A stretch of DNA of 64,000 nucleotides from Vreelandella neptunia (GCF_034479615.1 NZ_CP140255.1:2852001-2916000), one strand, 5' to 3'; shown: positions 56,001 to 63,428, counted from the stretch's first letter. A program made the numbers and translations. The notes: a model not told the origin generated them from the sequence alone.

Positions 56001-56975
56001 GCCCGGGAACAGTGGTGGATCGCCAGCTACTCGGCGCTGCGTACTTCTGGGGCGGTCTCTGGATCTAGCACCACTCCGCTGACAACGCCCGCGCCGGAAC
56101 CCACCACGCCCCAGGAAGCCACCACCCTGGAAGTGCTGGACGAGCCCCACGACAACGCCATCAACACCGAGGCGTTTCATTTGCATAGATTCCCGCGTGG
56201 CCCCGGCCCCGGCACCTTTCTACACGGGCTTTTAGAGTGGGCGGGCCAGCTAGGCTTTAACAGCGCCCTGAAAGACCCCGCCGCGCGGGAAGATATGCTG
56301 CGGCGGCGCGTGCAGCTGCGCGGCTGGCAGGCATGGCACGACACCCTGGCAGGCTGGCTAGAAGAACTGCTCGCCACGCCGCTTCCCTTGCCCCAATCTC
56401 TGTCACAGGCCTCGTCAGTGCCAAGCGAAGGCAGCCAAGTAGCGCTATGTGAACTCGACAGCTATCAGGTGGAGCTGGAGTTCTGGTTTGCCGCGCATCA
56501 GGTACAAACACGCAAGCTGGACGAACTGGTAAGTGACCACTTACTGCCTGGGGTATCGCGCCCAGCGCTGGATGCCGACACCCTCAATGGCATGCTCAAA
56601 GGCTTTATCGACCTCGCCTTTGAGCATGAAGGCCGCTTCTATGTGCTCGACTGGAAATCCAACTACCTGGGCAGCGACGACAGCGCCTACACCGCGGAAG
56701 CCCTGCGCAACGCCATGCTCGAAAAACGCTACGACCTGCAAGCGGCGCTGTATATGCTCGCGCTCCACCGGCTACTCAAAGCGCGCCTGCCCGACTACGA
56801 CCCGCACCAACATCTGGGCGGTTCGATGACGGTATTTCTGCGCGGCAGCCGCACCAGCGCCCGGGGCGTACACGCCGTGCCCGCGCCAGTCGCGCTGATT
56901 GAAGCGCTGGATGCGCTCTTTACAGGCACAGCAGCAGATGCAGTATCAGAAACAGGCATAGAGGCGGTGGTATGA
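53058..56975 (+). CDS. recB: Exodeoxyribonuclease V subunit beta (RecB)
   Basis: 1305 aa, longer than the usual ~1180-1250. SF1A helicase: Walker A ASAGTGKTFT (residues ~18-27), LIDEFQDTDPIQYRIF and VVTIHKSKGLEYPLVFLPF. The C-terminal RecB nuclease has GFIDLAFEHEGRFYVLDWKSNYLG with the D...D-x-K metal site. GAAGGA precedes the ATG. Residues about 91-145 form a low-complexity, hydrophilic insert in the 1A/1B region that looks derived from a palindromic repeat. The recD start overlaps its stop by four bases. Confidence 0.95.
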   Translation: MSQPAPLNPLSLPLHGSRLIEASAGTGKTFTIALLYVRLVLGGHSVDDDTAFVRPLTPPEILVVTFTNAATQELRERIRNRLVEAAEVFRAEDEEGGAPGASRSGGHSTGPENVPDDSGIPAIHGGQMAKVAPMDGFTAPSRRPAAEQTADPLLLQLRDQYDPATWPACSRRLALAAEWMDEAAVSTIHSWCYRMLREHAFDSGSLFSLNLENDQRELEQEVVRDYWRSFYYPLDSDALGIVTRYWKSPDDLHAPLQRLLPESEALGDEKPEPSKTLAATQAERTAQLNELKAPWAAWLDELVPALEDAATRKAFKGQSFNAKSRANWLGALREWCETDADRPALTDAAWKRMTPDGMADIWKDGAPPCPQAWEALALLPAALDALPEPRNDLLIHAVQWCRARLEREQERRAEMGPNDLLTHLDRALQGPNKEALAAQIQRQFPVALIDEFQDTDPIQYRIFNAVYDVATPRRDSAILLIGDPKQAIYAFRGADIFTYLQARQDTDGRHVTLGTNFRSSSAMVAAVNHCFSYADQHDAGAFLFRADGGDNPLPFNPVNAKGTKDTLVLNGKPLAAMTLWPLESEEPLSKTAYQTEMAERCASHMAMLLEAGRQQQAGFAKAADDIGDNGLTPLAPSDMAVLVNGLQEARAIRLALASRGIKSVYLSDHDKVFSSPIAPQLAIWLRACAEPQANSRQAEAKLRAALATSVIGLSLEELDHLNQSELAWEARVEQFSDYHRLWQRQGVLPLVRRLMVDFDIAARLLGEFAEGERLLTDLLHLGEMLQHASQELDGEHALIRFLAEAIADPDSHGDSHKLRLESDADLVKVVTIHKSKGLEYPLVFLPFIANHRPVSDTDLPLRWHDSDGTLQLSLSADETTLATADRERLGEDLRKLYVALTRARHATWLGLAPLKGSENSAIGHLINGGKAIAPSAFTHALGELVRDSDIALSDAPEPTALRFTPAPEQQALGHARTPLRPAREQWWIASYSALRTSGAVSGSSTTPLTTPAPEPTTPQEATTLEVLDEPHDNAINTEAFHLHRFPRGPGPGTFLHGLLEWAGQLGFNSALKDPAAREDMLRRRVQLRGWQAWHDTLAGWLEELLATPLPLPQSLSQASSVPSEGSQVALCELDSYQVELEFWFAAHQVQTRKLDELVSDHLLPGVSRPALDADTLNGMLKGFIDLAFEHEGRFYVLDWKSNYLGSDDSAYTAEALRNAMLEKRYDLQAALYMLALHRLLKARLPDYDPHQHLGGSMTVFLRGSRTSARGVHAVPAPVALIEALDALFTGTAADAVSETGIEAVV
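53330..53485 (+). repeat. Palindromic repeat sequence inserted in-frame in recB
   Basis: Two hairpins: GCCGGAA (53388-53394) with TTCCGGC (53408-53414), and CCGCCAT (53419-53425) with ATGGCGG (53428-53434). Then comes CCCCCATGGACGGGTTCACG, a style seen in dispersed gammaproteobacterial intergenic repeats. It codes for a stretch absent from typical RecB. The edges are approximate. Confidence 0.6.
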
Positions 56976-59341
56976 GCAATAGAGACACACAATCTATGAA
57001 CCTAGACCTGTTCGCCGATGACGCGCCGCCCGCTGCACCTGATTCAACCGCATCGGTAACACCACCGACAGAATCAACCGCCAGTGCCGCCCAGCCGCAC
57101 CCCGCGCTAAGCGATACCGCCGCGCTATTCCTACTGTGTGAACGCTGGGTTTCCCGTGGCTGGCTGCGGGATCTGGATCTGGCTCTGGTGCGCTTTCTCG
57201 ACCGTGAAACTCAAAACGCCCCGCCGCTGCTGTTGCTAGGCGCGGCGTTGGCCAGCCACCAGCTTGGCCGTGGTCATGTGTGCCTGGATATAGCCGCCAC
57301 CCTGGAAGCGCCCGATTTTGCACTTTCGCTGCCGCCGGAAGGCGACGATCTGAACGACCCGCCGCCGCTACCCAGCCATGTGCTGGCTAAGTTAACGCTG
57401 CCCGAGTGGCAGGCCGCGCTCCACCACTCCACGCTAATCAGCGACGGCCCCGGGAATACGCCCCTGGTGGTAAGCCACAGCGTCAACACCAGCAAACTCT
57501 ACCTACGCCGCTACTGGCAGTTCGAGCAAACCCTACACCAGGAAATCGCCGCCCGATTAGCCACCATAGAGTCTGATAAAACCTATGGGAGGCAAAGTAA
57601 AGACCATTCTGCTGGGCCTGATAATACTTGTGGGAGGCCGCTTCAGCGGGCGAAGGGTGACGATAGTCACCCCCCAATACTCAAAGATGCCCTAGATACC
57701 CTATTCCCCGCCAGCAACAGCATAGACTGGCAAAAAACTGCCTGCGCCCTAGCTGCCCGCAGCCCCTTCGCAATCATCACCGGCGGCCCCGGCACCGGCA
57801 AAACCACCACCGTGGTGCGCCTGCTGGCCCTGCTGCAAACCCTGCAGCTAGCAGAACCCAACGCCCATCCGCTGCGCATTCGCCTGGCCGCCCCCACCGG
57901 CAAAGCCGCCGCACGGCTAAATGAATCCATCGCCGGACAAGTGGAACTGCTACCCACAGAGAAACTTGCCGCCTTGTGGGAGGGAGCTTCAGCTCGCGAC
58001 GATTCAAGCACCCAGCAACTACAAGCCGCCATCCCAACTGAAGTCACCACACTTCACCGCCTAATAGGCGCAAGAGCCGACACCCGCCACTTCCGCCACA
58101 ACGCCGCCAACCCGCTGGCGCTGGATGTGCTGGTGGTGGATGAAGCCTCGATGGTGGATATCGAAATGATGACGGCGCTGTTCAGCGCCCTGCCCGCCAG
58201 CGCCAAGCTGGTACTGCTGGGGGATAAAGACCAGTTGGCATCCGTGGAAGCAGGCGCCGTGCTAGGCGACCTATGCCGCCGCGCCGACGCCGCCCACTAC
58301 ACCCCCGCCACGGCGCAGTGGCTGGCCGAACTCACCGACCACCCGCTGCCGGAGGCATTAATCGACCCCAACGGCCAGCCGCTAGACCAAGCCATTACCA
58401 TGCTGCGGGTAAGCCACCGTTTTACTGAAACAAGCGGCATCGGCCAGCTCGCCCAGGCGATTAACCAGCCGCTCAGTGAGGCATTACGGGAACGGGATAA
58501 ACACCAAGCCGTGCATGGCGTACTGAATAACGGCTACGCCGACTTGCACCACCTGGTGTTGAAGCCTGACGCGCAAAACGAAGACAGCGCCCTGGAGCGC
58601 CTGGTGATCACCGGCAGCCCGGAACGTTTTCCCAATGCAGGCGAAGGCCGCACCACCTTCAAAGGCGAACCGATTGCGCCGCCCACCGGCTACGAGCACT
58701 ACCTGAATACCCTGGCGAGTGGACGGCCTGAAACATCGCTAGCGTTTGAAGAGAACGGCGACGCTTACGATTCTTGGGCGAAACAAGTACTCAACGCCTA
58801 CAGCCGCTTTCAGCTGCTATGCGCGCTACGCAAAGGCCCCTGGGGAGTAGAAGGCTTAAACCTGCGGATTGCCAAAACATTGCGCAGCGAGAAGCTGCTG
58901 TTCGGCAATGACCACACGTTAGAAAAAGGCTGGTTTGAAGGCCGACCGGTGCTGGTCACCCAAAACGACTACGGCCTGAAACTGATGAACGGCGATATCG
59001 GCATCACAATGGCGGTGCCTGATCCACGCACTCCGAGTAAATCATTACTGCGCGTAGCCTTTCCGACCAGTGATGCAGAAAACCCGATTCACTGGGTGCT
59101 GCCTTCCCGCCTGCACGCGGTAGAAACCGTGTTCGCGATGACGGTACACAAATCACAAGGCTCGGAGTTTCAGCACACCGCCCTGCTGCTACCGCAAACG
59201 CCCAACCCAATCCTCACCCGCGAGCTGGTCTACACCGGCATCACCCGCGCTCGCGACTGGCTCACGGTGATCGAAGCTAAGCGTGGGATATTGAATGATG
59301 CGGTGACAAGGGAGGTGATGAGGGTGAGTGGGCTAGATTAA
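56972..59341 (+). CDS. recD: Exodeoxyribonuclease V subunit alpha (RecD)
   Basis: 789 aa, longer than E. coli RecD (about 608). SF1B 5'-3' helicase: Walker A ITGGPGTGKTTTVVRLLAL, LAAPTGKAAARLNESI, LVVDEASMVDIEMM (Walker B), LGDKDQLASVEAGAVLGDLC, and C-terminal FAMTVHKSQGSEFQHTALLLP and LVYTGITRARDWLTV. The ATG overlaps the recB stop (ATGA), so translation is coupled. Two in-frame stretches of REP-derived sequence interrupt it (near 57585-57660 and 57974-57999), both in loops outside the helicase motifs. It is the last gene before the RT island. Confidence 0.94.
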   Translation: MSNRDTQSMNLDLFADDAPPAAPDSTASVTPPTESTASAAQPHPALSDTAALFLLCERWVSRGWLRDLDLALVRFLDRETQNAPPLLLLGAALASHQLGRGHVCLDIAATLEAPDFALSLPPEGDDLNDPPPLPSHVLAKLTLPEWQAALHHSTLISDGPGNTPLVVSHSVNTSKLYLRRYWQFEQTLHQEIAARLATIESDKTYGRQSKDHSAGPDNTCGRPLQRAKGDDSHPPILKDALDTLFPASNSIDWQKTACALAARSPFAIITGGPGTGKTTTVVRLLALLQTLQLAEPNAHPLRIRLAAPTGKAAARLNESIAGQVELLPTEKLAALWEGASARDDSSTQQLQAAIPTEVTTLHRLIGARADTRHFRHNAANPLALDVLVVDEASMVDIEMMTALFSALPASAKLVLLGDKDQLASVEAGAVLGDLCRRADAAHYTPATAQWLAELTDHPLPEALIDPNGQPLDQAITMLRVSHRFTETSGIGQLAQAINQPLSEALRERDKHQAVHGVLNNGYADLHHLVLKPDAQNEDSALERLVITGSPERFPNAGEGRTTFKGEPIAPPTGYEHYLNTLASGRPETSLAFEENGDAYDSWAKQVLNAYSRFQLLCALRKGPWGVEGLNLRIAKTLRSEKLLFGNDHTLEKGWFEGRPVLVTQNDYGLKLMNGDIGITMAVPDPRTPSKSLLRVAFPTSDAENPIHWVLPSRLHAVETVFAMTVHKSQGSEFQHTALLLPQTPNPILTRELVYTGITRARDWLTVIEAKRGILNDAVTREVMRVSGLD
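57585..57660 (+). repeat. REP-type fragment inside recD, first
   Basis: Contains TTGTGGGAGGCCGCTTCAGC (57628-57647), identical to the start of the intergenic element at 28198. A CTATGGGAGGC half lies about 45 bases upstream. It is read in frame as a hydrophilic, Gly/Lys/Asp-rich linker before the Walker A domain. Confidence 0.85.
57974..57999 (+). repeat. REP-type fragment inside recD, second
   Basis: TTGTGGGAGGGAGCTTCAGC followed by TCGCGA, the arm seen inverted at the right ends of the 12.5-kb units. It is translated as LWEGASARD in the loop after the PTGKAAARL motif. The reading frame is kept. Confidence 0.85.
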
Positions 59342-59424
59342 GACAACACGGTACTAAAAAATATCTAAATTAGTAAAAAATTTATTAATATCATCATTTA
59401 TAAAAATTTAATTATTATAAACAA

Positions 59425-59546
59425 TTATGGGTGGGTGGCTCATCCAGACCACCCCAGTCATCGCCTCCGTGCATTGGACCGCGATAACCCCCATGCGAGT
59501 GTGTGGGCTGCCTACAGCTATTAGCGGCTGGATGATGCATGGGAAC
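59425..59546 (-). ncRNA. Predicted DRT3-type non-coding RNA with ACACAC template
   Basis: A GC-rich, structured segment in otherwise AT-rich DNA, downstream of the second RT gene on its strand. In RNA order from ~59546: CCCAUGC (59543-59537) can pair with GCAUGGG (59496-59490). A hairpin GCUG-UAGG-CAGC (59518-59507) comes next. Then the window CCACACACUC (59506-59497) is left unpaired, holding ACACAC at 59504-59499. Then UAUCGC (59486-59481) pairs with GCGAUG, and GGGUGG (59454-59449) with CCACCC (59438-59433). The loop of that last hairpin carries CUGGAUGA (59447-59440), a perfect complement of UCAUCCAG (59535-59528), suggesting a pseudoknot. Its role as RT template is inferred from DRT3. 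The ends are estimates. Confidence 0.72.
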
Positions 59547-59548
59547 GT

Positions 59549-61624
59549 TTAATATACTTCGAAGCTTCGTTTAGCGTCAAGCTCCTTACCAAAGTCAAAG
59601 TCAATCCAGGTCGTAAACCATTCAGTCCGAAGGTTTATGAGGGCTTCTTGATCTTCCTCATTTTTTACGCCAAATAATAACAACAACTCTTTTTTTAAGC
59701 TTTCACGAATATAGGGACATGCTAAGCAGTCGAAAAGCAAAATTGTTTTTTCAGTATCTTTAGAAAGAACGCTTTTATTAGCTTTCATCTTATCTAAAAT
59801 ATATCTCTCTATCGAATATCGAAATAAATCATATCTTTTTTTGTTCCCAATATAGAACAACGCAACGGTAATGGAAAAAAGATTTAAACTATTATCAAAA
59901 ACGTAAAAGCTGTCGGCTTCATCTTTTTTTCCGCCAAAATATTTTGCTAATACCTGCTCCTCTACCCTATAGTCTTTACCTAGCTCAGACAACACTGTAA
60001 GAAGGTATAAAGTCTCAACTTGCGTATGCCTCTGAATATTAATTTTATTTGCTATAAAATAGATGTTTTCAAAAATTTGCTTGAATGCAGCATCCATATA
60101 ATCTCTATCAGAATCCTTTTCTCTGAGAAAAGAAATTATAACGTACAAAACCCTGACTAACTTAACAGTAGTATTTACTCTGGGAGAGACTGAGTATATA
60201 AAAAAAGAAAACTCTATTATTGATATAATGGCATAGTAAAGTGATTTTGAAGATTTATTTTCTTTATCAACCTCCTTGAAATTATCGATAATTTTTCTCA
60301 ATCTGCTTTCAACAATTGCCAGAGAATAATTAAGTATATCTTTGTATTCCACACCGCTAGTTTTAATTATTTTTTTAAATTCTGTAATCAAAGGTGAAGA
60401 CTTGATAAATATATGCCCATGCTTAACTTTAGTAACAACGTCGTCTTGGAGCACTTCAGTTTCGACTACCTCATATTTTAACTTCTCATTAAGCAAGTTA
60501 GAAATTTGTTTTTTTGCTATAGTTATTTCTGTTATAATAGGCTTTTGGTAAATTTTCTCTTTTTCAGTGTTTAGATTAAGCTTATATTCTTTCAAGCTAG
60601 CCTGTAGCTGGCTAAGTATTTTCTTATATATATCTTCCTTATTGTAAAAAACAAAGTAATCATCTACATATCTAAAGATCTCATAATCTACTCCATAAAA
60701 AATACCCTGAAAATCTAGTTCTTCATAAACATTTTTATCTATATTCTGAAGGATTATTTCTGCGAATATTCTTGATGTTTCTGGGCCAATTAGAATACCG
60801 TTAGTTTCACCATAGTTTTCCGAACGCATTAGTTCATCAAATTCCTCAGGAAAGCACCCCTTTAAGGATCCTCCTTTGATAGTTCCAGCCATAACATCTT
60901 TTACAGTTTCCTTCCCAAAAACTGACCAAGCAATTGAGTGTGTATAAATGCTATCAAAACACTTTGAAATATCTAATCTGGCTAAGTTATTGTACTTTTT
61001 TTCGCACTGATGATATTCAACGGATTCAAAAAATTTAAATATATTGCTGTACTTTTTATAAACAAAAAAAGATTTCAGACTGCTATATTCTTTTTTGTAT
61101 TCTTCGATCAAACCAGATGGCTCATAATCCTCATTTTTTGCAAGCTTATTCCTAGACTCCCAATTGATAAGACGGGCAGGCTTGTAAGGAGCACGAAGAC
61201 TAAACTTACTTTTCTGGCAATGGTAAATTAATAAATCTTTATAATTATCGTAAAAGGACACTAGCCTAATTTGGTTCCTGGGGTGCGCAAAAGATAAAAC
61301 CCTTAATTCATCCATCTTATGGGTAATTCCATAAGTAAATGGAATAGTTGTAGTAAGCCCTTTTTGAAATTTCAATTTATTTTTTTCTTTTTTTTCAAAC
61401 CCTTCAATATTCGGCTCTTCAATTCCTAATAAGAGCTGTATCGCCAAATGTGCTCCACTTGAAGTTGGATACCATTCAAACCCACCTTCCTTATATTCGA
61501 CACTATTTTCTTTTAAAAAATCATAAAAATAGCGATTTGAAAAAGTTAAGGGTATTTCATAAGGTAATACATCAGAGATTACAGCCCTTTCTTTATTGGT
61601 AGTTAATTTTACCTTTTTTTTCAT
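59549..61624 (-). CDS. drt3b: Reverse transcriptase, Drt3b-like (defence-associated RT type 3)
   Basis: 691 aa. The RT core lies at about residues 200-370: motif A LARLDISKCFDSIYTHS (Asp218), motif B NGILIGPETSRIFAEI (275-290), motif C FRYVDDYFVF (YVDD 319-322), and motif D-like LNLNTEKEKI. Motif B reads ILIGPETSR instead of a group II intron-type PQG. A long N-terminal part (1-200) and a ~320-aa helical C-terminal extension with no recognised domain flank it. No maturase or endonuclease domain is present, which argues against an intron. It begins one base after the stop of the first RT, so translation is coupled. From published DRT3 work as I recall it, Drt3b makes the complementary dinucleotide-repeat strand. 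Confidence 0.82.
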   Translation of the reverse strand: MKKKVKLTTNKERAVISDVLPYEIPLTFSNRYFYDFLKENSVEYKEGGFEWYPTSSGAHLAIQLLLGIEEPNIEGFEKKEKNKLKFQKGLTTTIPFTYGITHKMDELRVLSFAHPRNQIRLVSFYDNYKDLLIYHCQKSKFSLRAPYKPARLINWESRNKLAKNEDYEPSGLIEEYKKEYSSLKSFFVYKKYSNIFKFFESVEYHQCEKKYNNLARLDISKCFDSIYTHSIAWSVFGKETVKDVMAGTIKGGSLKGCFPEEFDELMRSENYGETNGILIGPETSRIFAEIILQNIDKNVYEELDFQGIFYGVDYEIFRYVDDYFVFYNKEDIYKKILSQLQASLKEYKLNLNTEKEKIYQKPIITEITIAKKQISNLLNEKLKYEVVETEVLQDDVVTKVKHGHIFIKSSPLITEFKKIIKTSGVEYKDILNYSLAIVESRLRKIIDNFKEVDKENKSSKSLYYAIISIIEFSFFIYSVSPRVNTTVKLVRVLYVIISFLREKDSDRDYMDAAFKQIFENIYFIANKINIQRHTQVETLYLLTVLSELGKDYRVEEQVLAKYFGGKKDEADSFYVFDNSLNLFSITVALFYIGNKKRYDLFRYSIERYILDKMKANKSVLSKDTEKTILLFDCLACPYIRESLKKELLLLFGVKNEEDQEALINLRTEWFTTWIDFDFGKELDAKRSFEVY
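59551..59580 (-). promoter_or_regulatory. Sigma70-like promoter of the ncRNA, inside the 3' end of the second RT gene
   Basis: On the minus strand TTGACG (59580-59575), 18-base spacer, TATATT (59556-59551). The -10 overlaps the last codons and stop of the RT gene. Transcription would start near 59544, just before the predicted ncRNA fold. Confidence 0.65.
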
Positions 61625-61625
61625 A

Positions 61626-62963
61626 TTATTGATTCCAAACCCGAGTGATTTTTTTCAAGTCTTGAGTAGAGAACTTCCTAAACTCTTTATTCAAAAAACC
61701 TCTTTTGAAAGAAAACTTCATGACTTTTCTCTTCAAGGTATCACAGTTCAAATCTAAAGCTCTTATATTCAAACAATGATCAAGTTGATCTAAGAACTCA
61801 AGGTTATCAACCCATTTATTGGAATGGTAGATACCAACAAACGCCCCACCTTTATTATTTGTTAGCTTAGTGTTTCCAGTAAGCATTCTAACTCTAGCTA
61901 ACAACAATTTCTTATCATTATCTGATCCATAGCTTTTACTATACTTATCAAAAGCTGTGTTTAACCTATTTTTGTACTTATCTACTTTTCTTTCACTTGC
62001 GCAGATACCTAGTTTACCTCCATGTTGTCGAATTATGTATCCTAAATATTCTATATTATAACTCACCCCCTTGTTGTAATTAATTATTTTCGTTTTATTT
62101 TTATTTAATGAAAGACCAATATCTAACATTAGCTCAGCAATTTCTCTCTCCCTATCGTCAGCAGTAAACAAATCAGAAGGAGTAAAAACAGCAATAATAT
62201 CATCTACATATCTTGTATAATATACAACTCCAGGCATGGATTTAATTTTTTCATCAAACTCACTCATATATAACTCTGACAAATAAGCACTTATACCAAT
62301 TCCTCTTGGAATTCCTTTACTACTGCCAGTGATAGATCTATACTGATTTAATATCTGTGAAATAATTTTCCTAGAAGCTAATGAAAGCTTAGGATTGCTA
62401 TTTATTTTGCTTTTTAAAATATCACTATCAATGCTTTCATAGAACCCAGAAATATCGGTTTTAATTATTTGCTTTGGAAAAGCATCATCAAGAACAGACT
62501 TCAACTGTGATATAACAATATCTCTATTAGCCTGCTTTACATTATATGTAGATTTAATATTTTGCTGTATTTTCTTTTCTGCAAAAAAAGATTCTAATTT
62601 GCTGTTGATCCTATAAGTTTCTTTATGATGATGGGGCGAGTTATTTCTTTCAATGCTTATTTTGAAAGTTCTCTTGGCAATTGCCTGGGATATCTTTTCC
62701 AAATGTGAATCAATTACCTCATCACGTTTAGAATCGTTCTCCTTGATTGACTCTTTCAACTTATGGAAACGGTCATTAAAAACTTCCTCTGAATACTTTT
62801 CCTTTCTTTTATTCAAATTACTCCTAACACGACGAAGTCGTTTTATAATCAAAGAATACTCTTTCACTTCAGCCGGAAAACCTTTTTCAATATAGTCCCC
62901 TTTTCGATTCTCTTTATCGTAGATAACTCGTAAATTTTTAGATGTGAAAGATTGGCTAAGCAT
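61626..62963 (-). CDS. drt3a: Reverse transcriptase, Drt3a-like (defence-associated RT type 3)
   Basis: 445 aa. A basic, helical N-terminal region (~30-110) is followed by the RT core: motif A IIKTDISGFYESIDS (Asp170), motif B GIPRGIGISAYLSELYM (217-233), motif C YYTRYVDDIIAVF (YVDD 252-255), LSLNKNKTKII, and motif E-like IEYLGYIIR. The C-terminal ~110 residues are helical and unassigned. The GIPRGIGISAYLSE block resembles retron and UG-group RTs. By family it should copy the ACACAC stretch of the ncRNA into GT repeats. It has an extended -10 promoter upstream and an AGGGGG ribosome site four bases before the ATG. Confidence 0.82.
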   Translation of the reverse strand: MLSQSFTSKNLRVIYDKENRKGDYIEKGFPAEVKEYSLIIKRLRRVRSNLNKRKEKYSEEVFNDRFHKLKESIKENDSKRDEVIDSHLEKISQAIAKRTFKISIERNNSPHHHKETYRINSKLESFFAEKKIQQNIKSTYNVKQANRDIVISQLKSVLDDAFPKQIIKTDISGFYESIDSDILKSKINSNPKLSLASRKIISQILNQYRSITGSSKGIPRGIGISAYLSELYMSEFDEKIKSMPGVVYYTRYVDDIIAVFTPSDLFTADDREREIAELMLDIGLSLNKNKTKIINYNKGVSYNIEYLGYIIRQHGGKLGICASERKVDKYKNRLNTAFDKYSKSYGSDNDKKLLLARVRMLTGNTKLTNNKGGAFVGIYHSNKWVDNLEFLDQLDHCLNIRALDLNCDTLKRKVMKFSFKRGFLNKEFRKFSTQDLKKITRVWNQ

Positions 62964-62991
62964 TTAACCCCCTGCAAGAAATAATATAAAT

Positions 62992-63000
62992 ATTATAACA
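62992..63000 (-). promoter_or_regulatory. Extended -10 promoter of the RT operon
   Basis: On the minus strand TGTTATAAT (63000-62992), an extended -10 (TG-N-TATAAT), about 30 bases before the drt3a start. No good -35 is visible, which is common for extended -10 promoters. The rest of the interval 62964-63119 is AT-rich with no gene. Confidence 0.6.
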
Positions 63001-63119
63001 CTTTAACAACAATGGACTTTACTACTCAATTACAGAAAGCAAACATAAATAAAAAGCTTTTAACTTTAAGATCGAGAATTCGACAAAACAGGTTCGTGAA
63101 TAATTTAATTGCATCATTT

Positions 63120-63428
63120 CTATTCGAACGCCACCCTGCCCGCAATCTCCTCCATCCCTTCAATCGGCTGCTCATAGCTCCAGGCGATATCTTTGTTGTC
63201 GCCCAGCGAGAAATACACCGCCTTGCCTTTAAATGGGCAGTAAGTCGTCGTTTCTGAAGTGGTAAGCAAATCTATCCTCACGTCTTCACGTGGGAAGTAG
63301 TGGCGCGGCGGGTAGCTGATTTCTTGGAGTTCGAGGGCTTGTGTGGAGTCGGCAAGCAGCTTTCCATCTACATGCAACTGCACGCGTTGGCTAACGGGGT
63401 GAAGCTCAATGCGAGGTGCCTGTGGCAT
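63120..63428 (-). CDS. DUF427 domain protein
   Basis: 102 aa matching DUF427: VQLHVDGKLLADSTQALEL, YPPRHYFPREDVR, and TYCPFKGKAVYFSL...IAWSYEQPI. It is a small beta-rich fold of unknown function. GC content and codon use are those of the host chromosome, so this marks the right edge of the foreign island. Confidence 0.88.
   Translation of the reverse strand: MPQAPRIELHPVSQRVQLHVDGKLLADSTQALELQEISYPPRHYFPREDVRIDLLTTSETTTYCPFKGKAVYFSLGDNKDIAWSYEQPIEGMEEIAGRVAFE

Larger units (their letters stand above)
59342..63119. other. AT-rich, probably horizontally acquired two-RT defence island
   Basis: Base composition changes abruptly at the recD stop and returns just before the DUF427 gene. Codon use is Lys/Asn/Ile-rich (AAA, AAT, ATA), unlike all neighbours. 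It holds two RT genes and one predicted ncRNA on the minus strand, no transposase or integrase, and I found no flanking direct repeats. It sits tail to tail with recBCD. Confidence 0.85.

Noticed and set aside
59549..62963. Group II intron or retron as an explanation for the RT genes
   Set aside because: No maturase X or HNH domain, no intron domain V/VI-like ending, and no msr/msd inverted-repeat pair. Two RTs in one operon fit neither element.
59342..63119. Insertion sequence or integron as the carrier of the RT island
   Set aside because: No transposase or integrase frame and no terminal inverted or direct repeats could be found at the edges. Acquisition is inferred from composition only.
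63012..63257. Plus-strand 81-aa open frame upstream of the RT operon
   Set aside because: It runs antisense into the DUF427 gene, has no ribosome site and mixes AT-rich island with host sequence.
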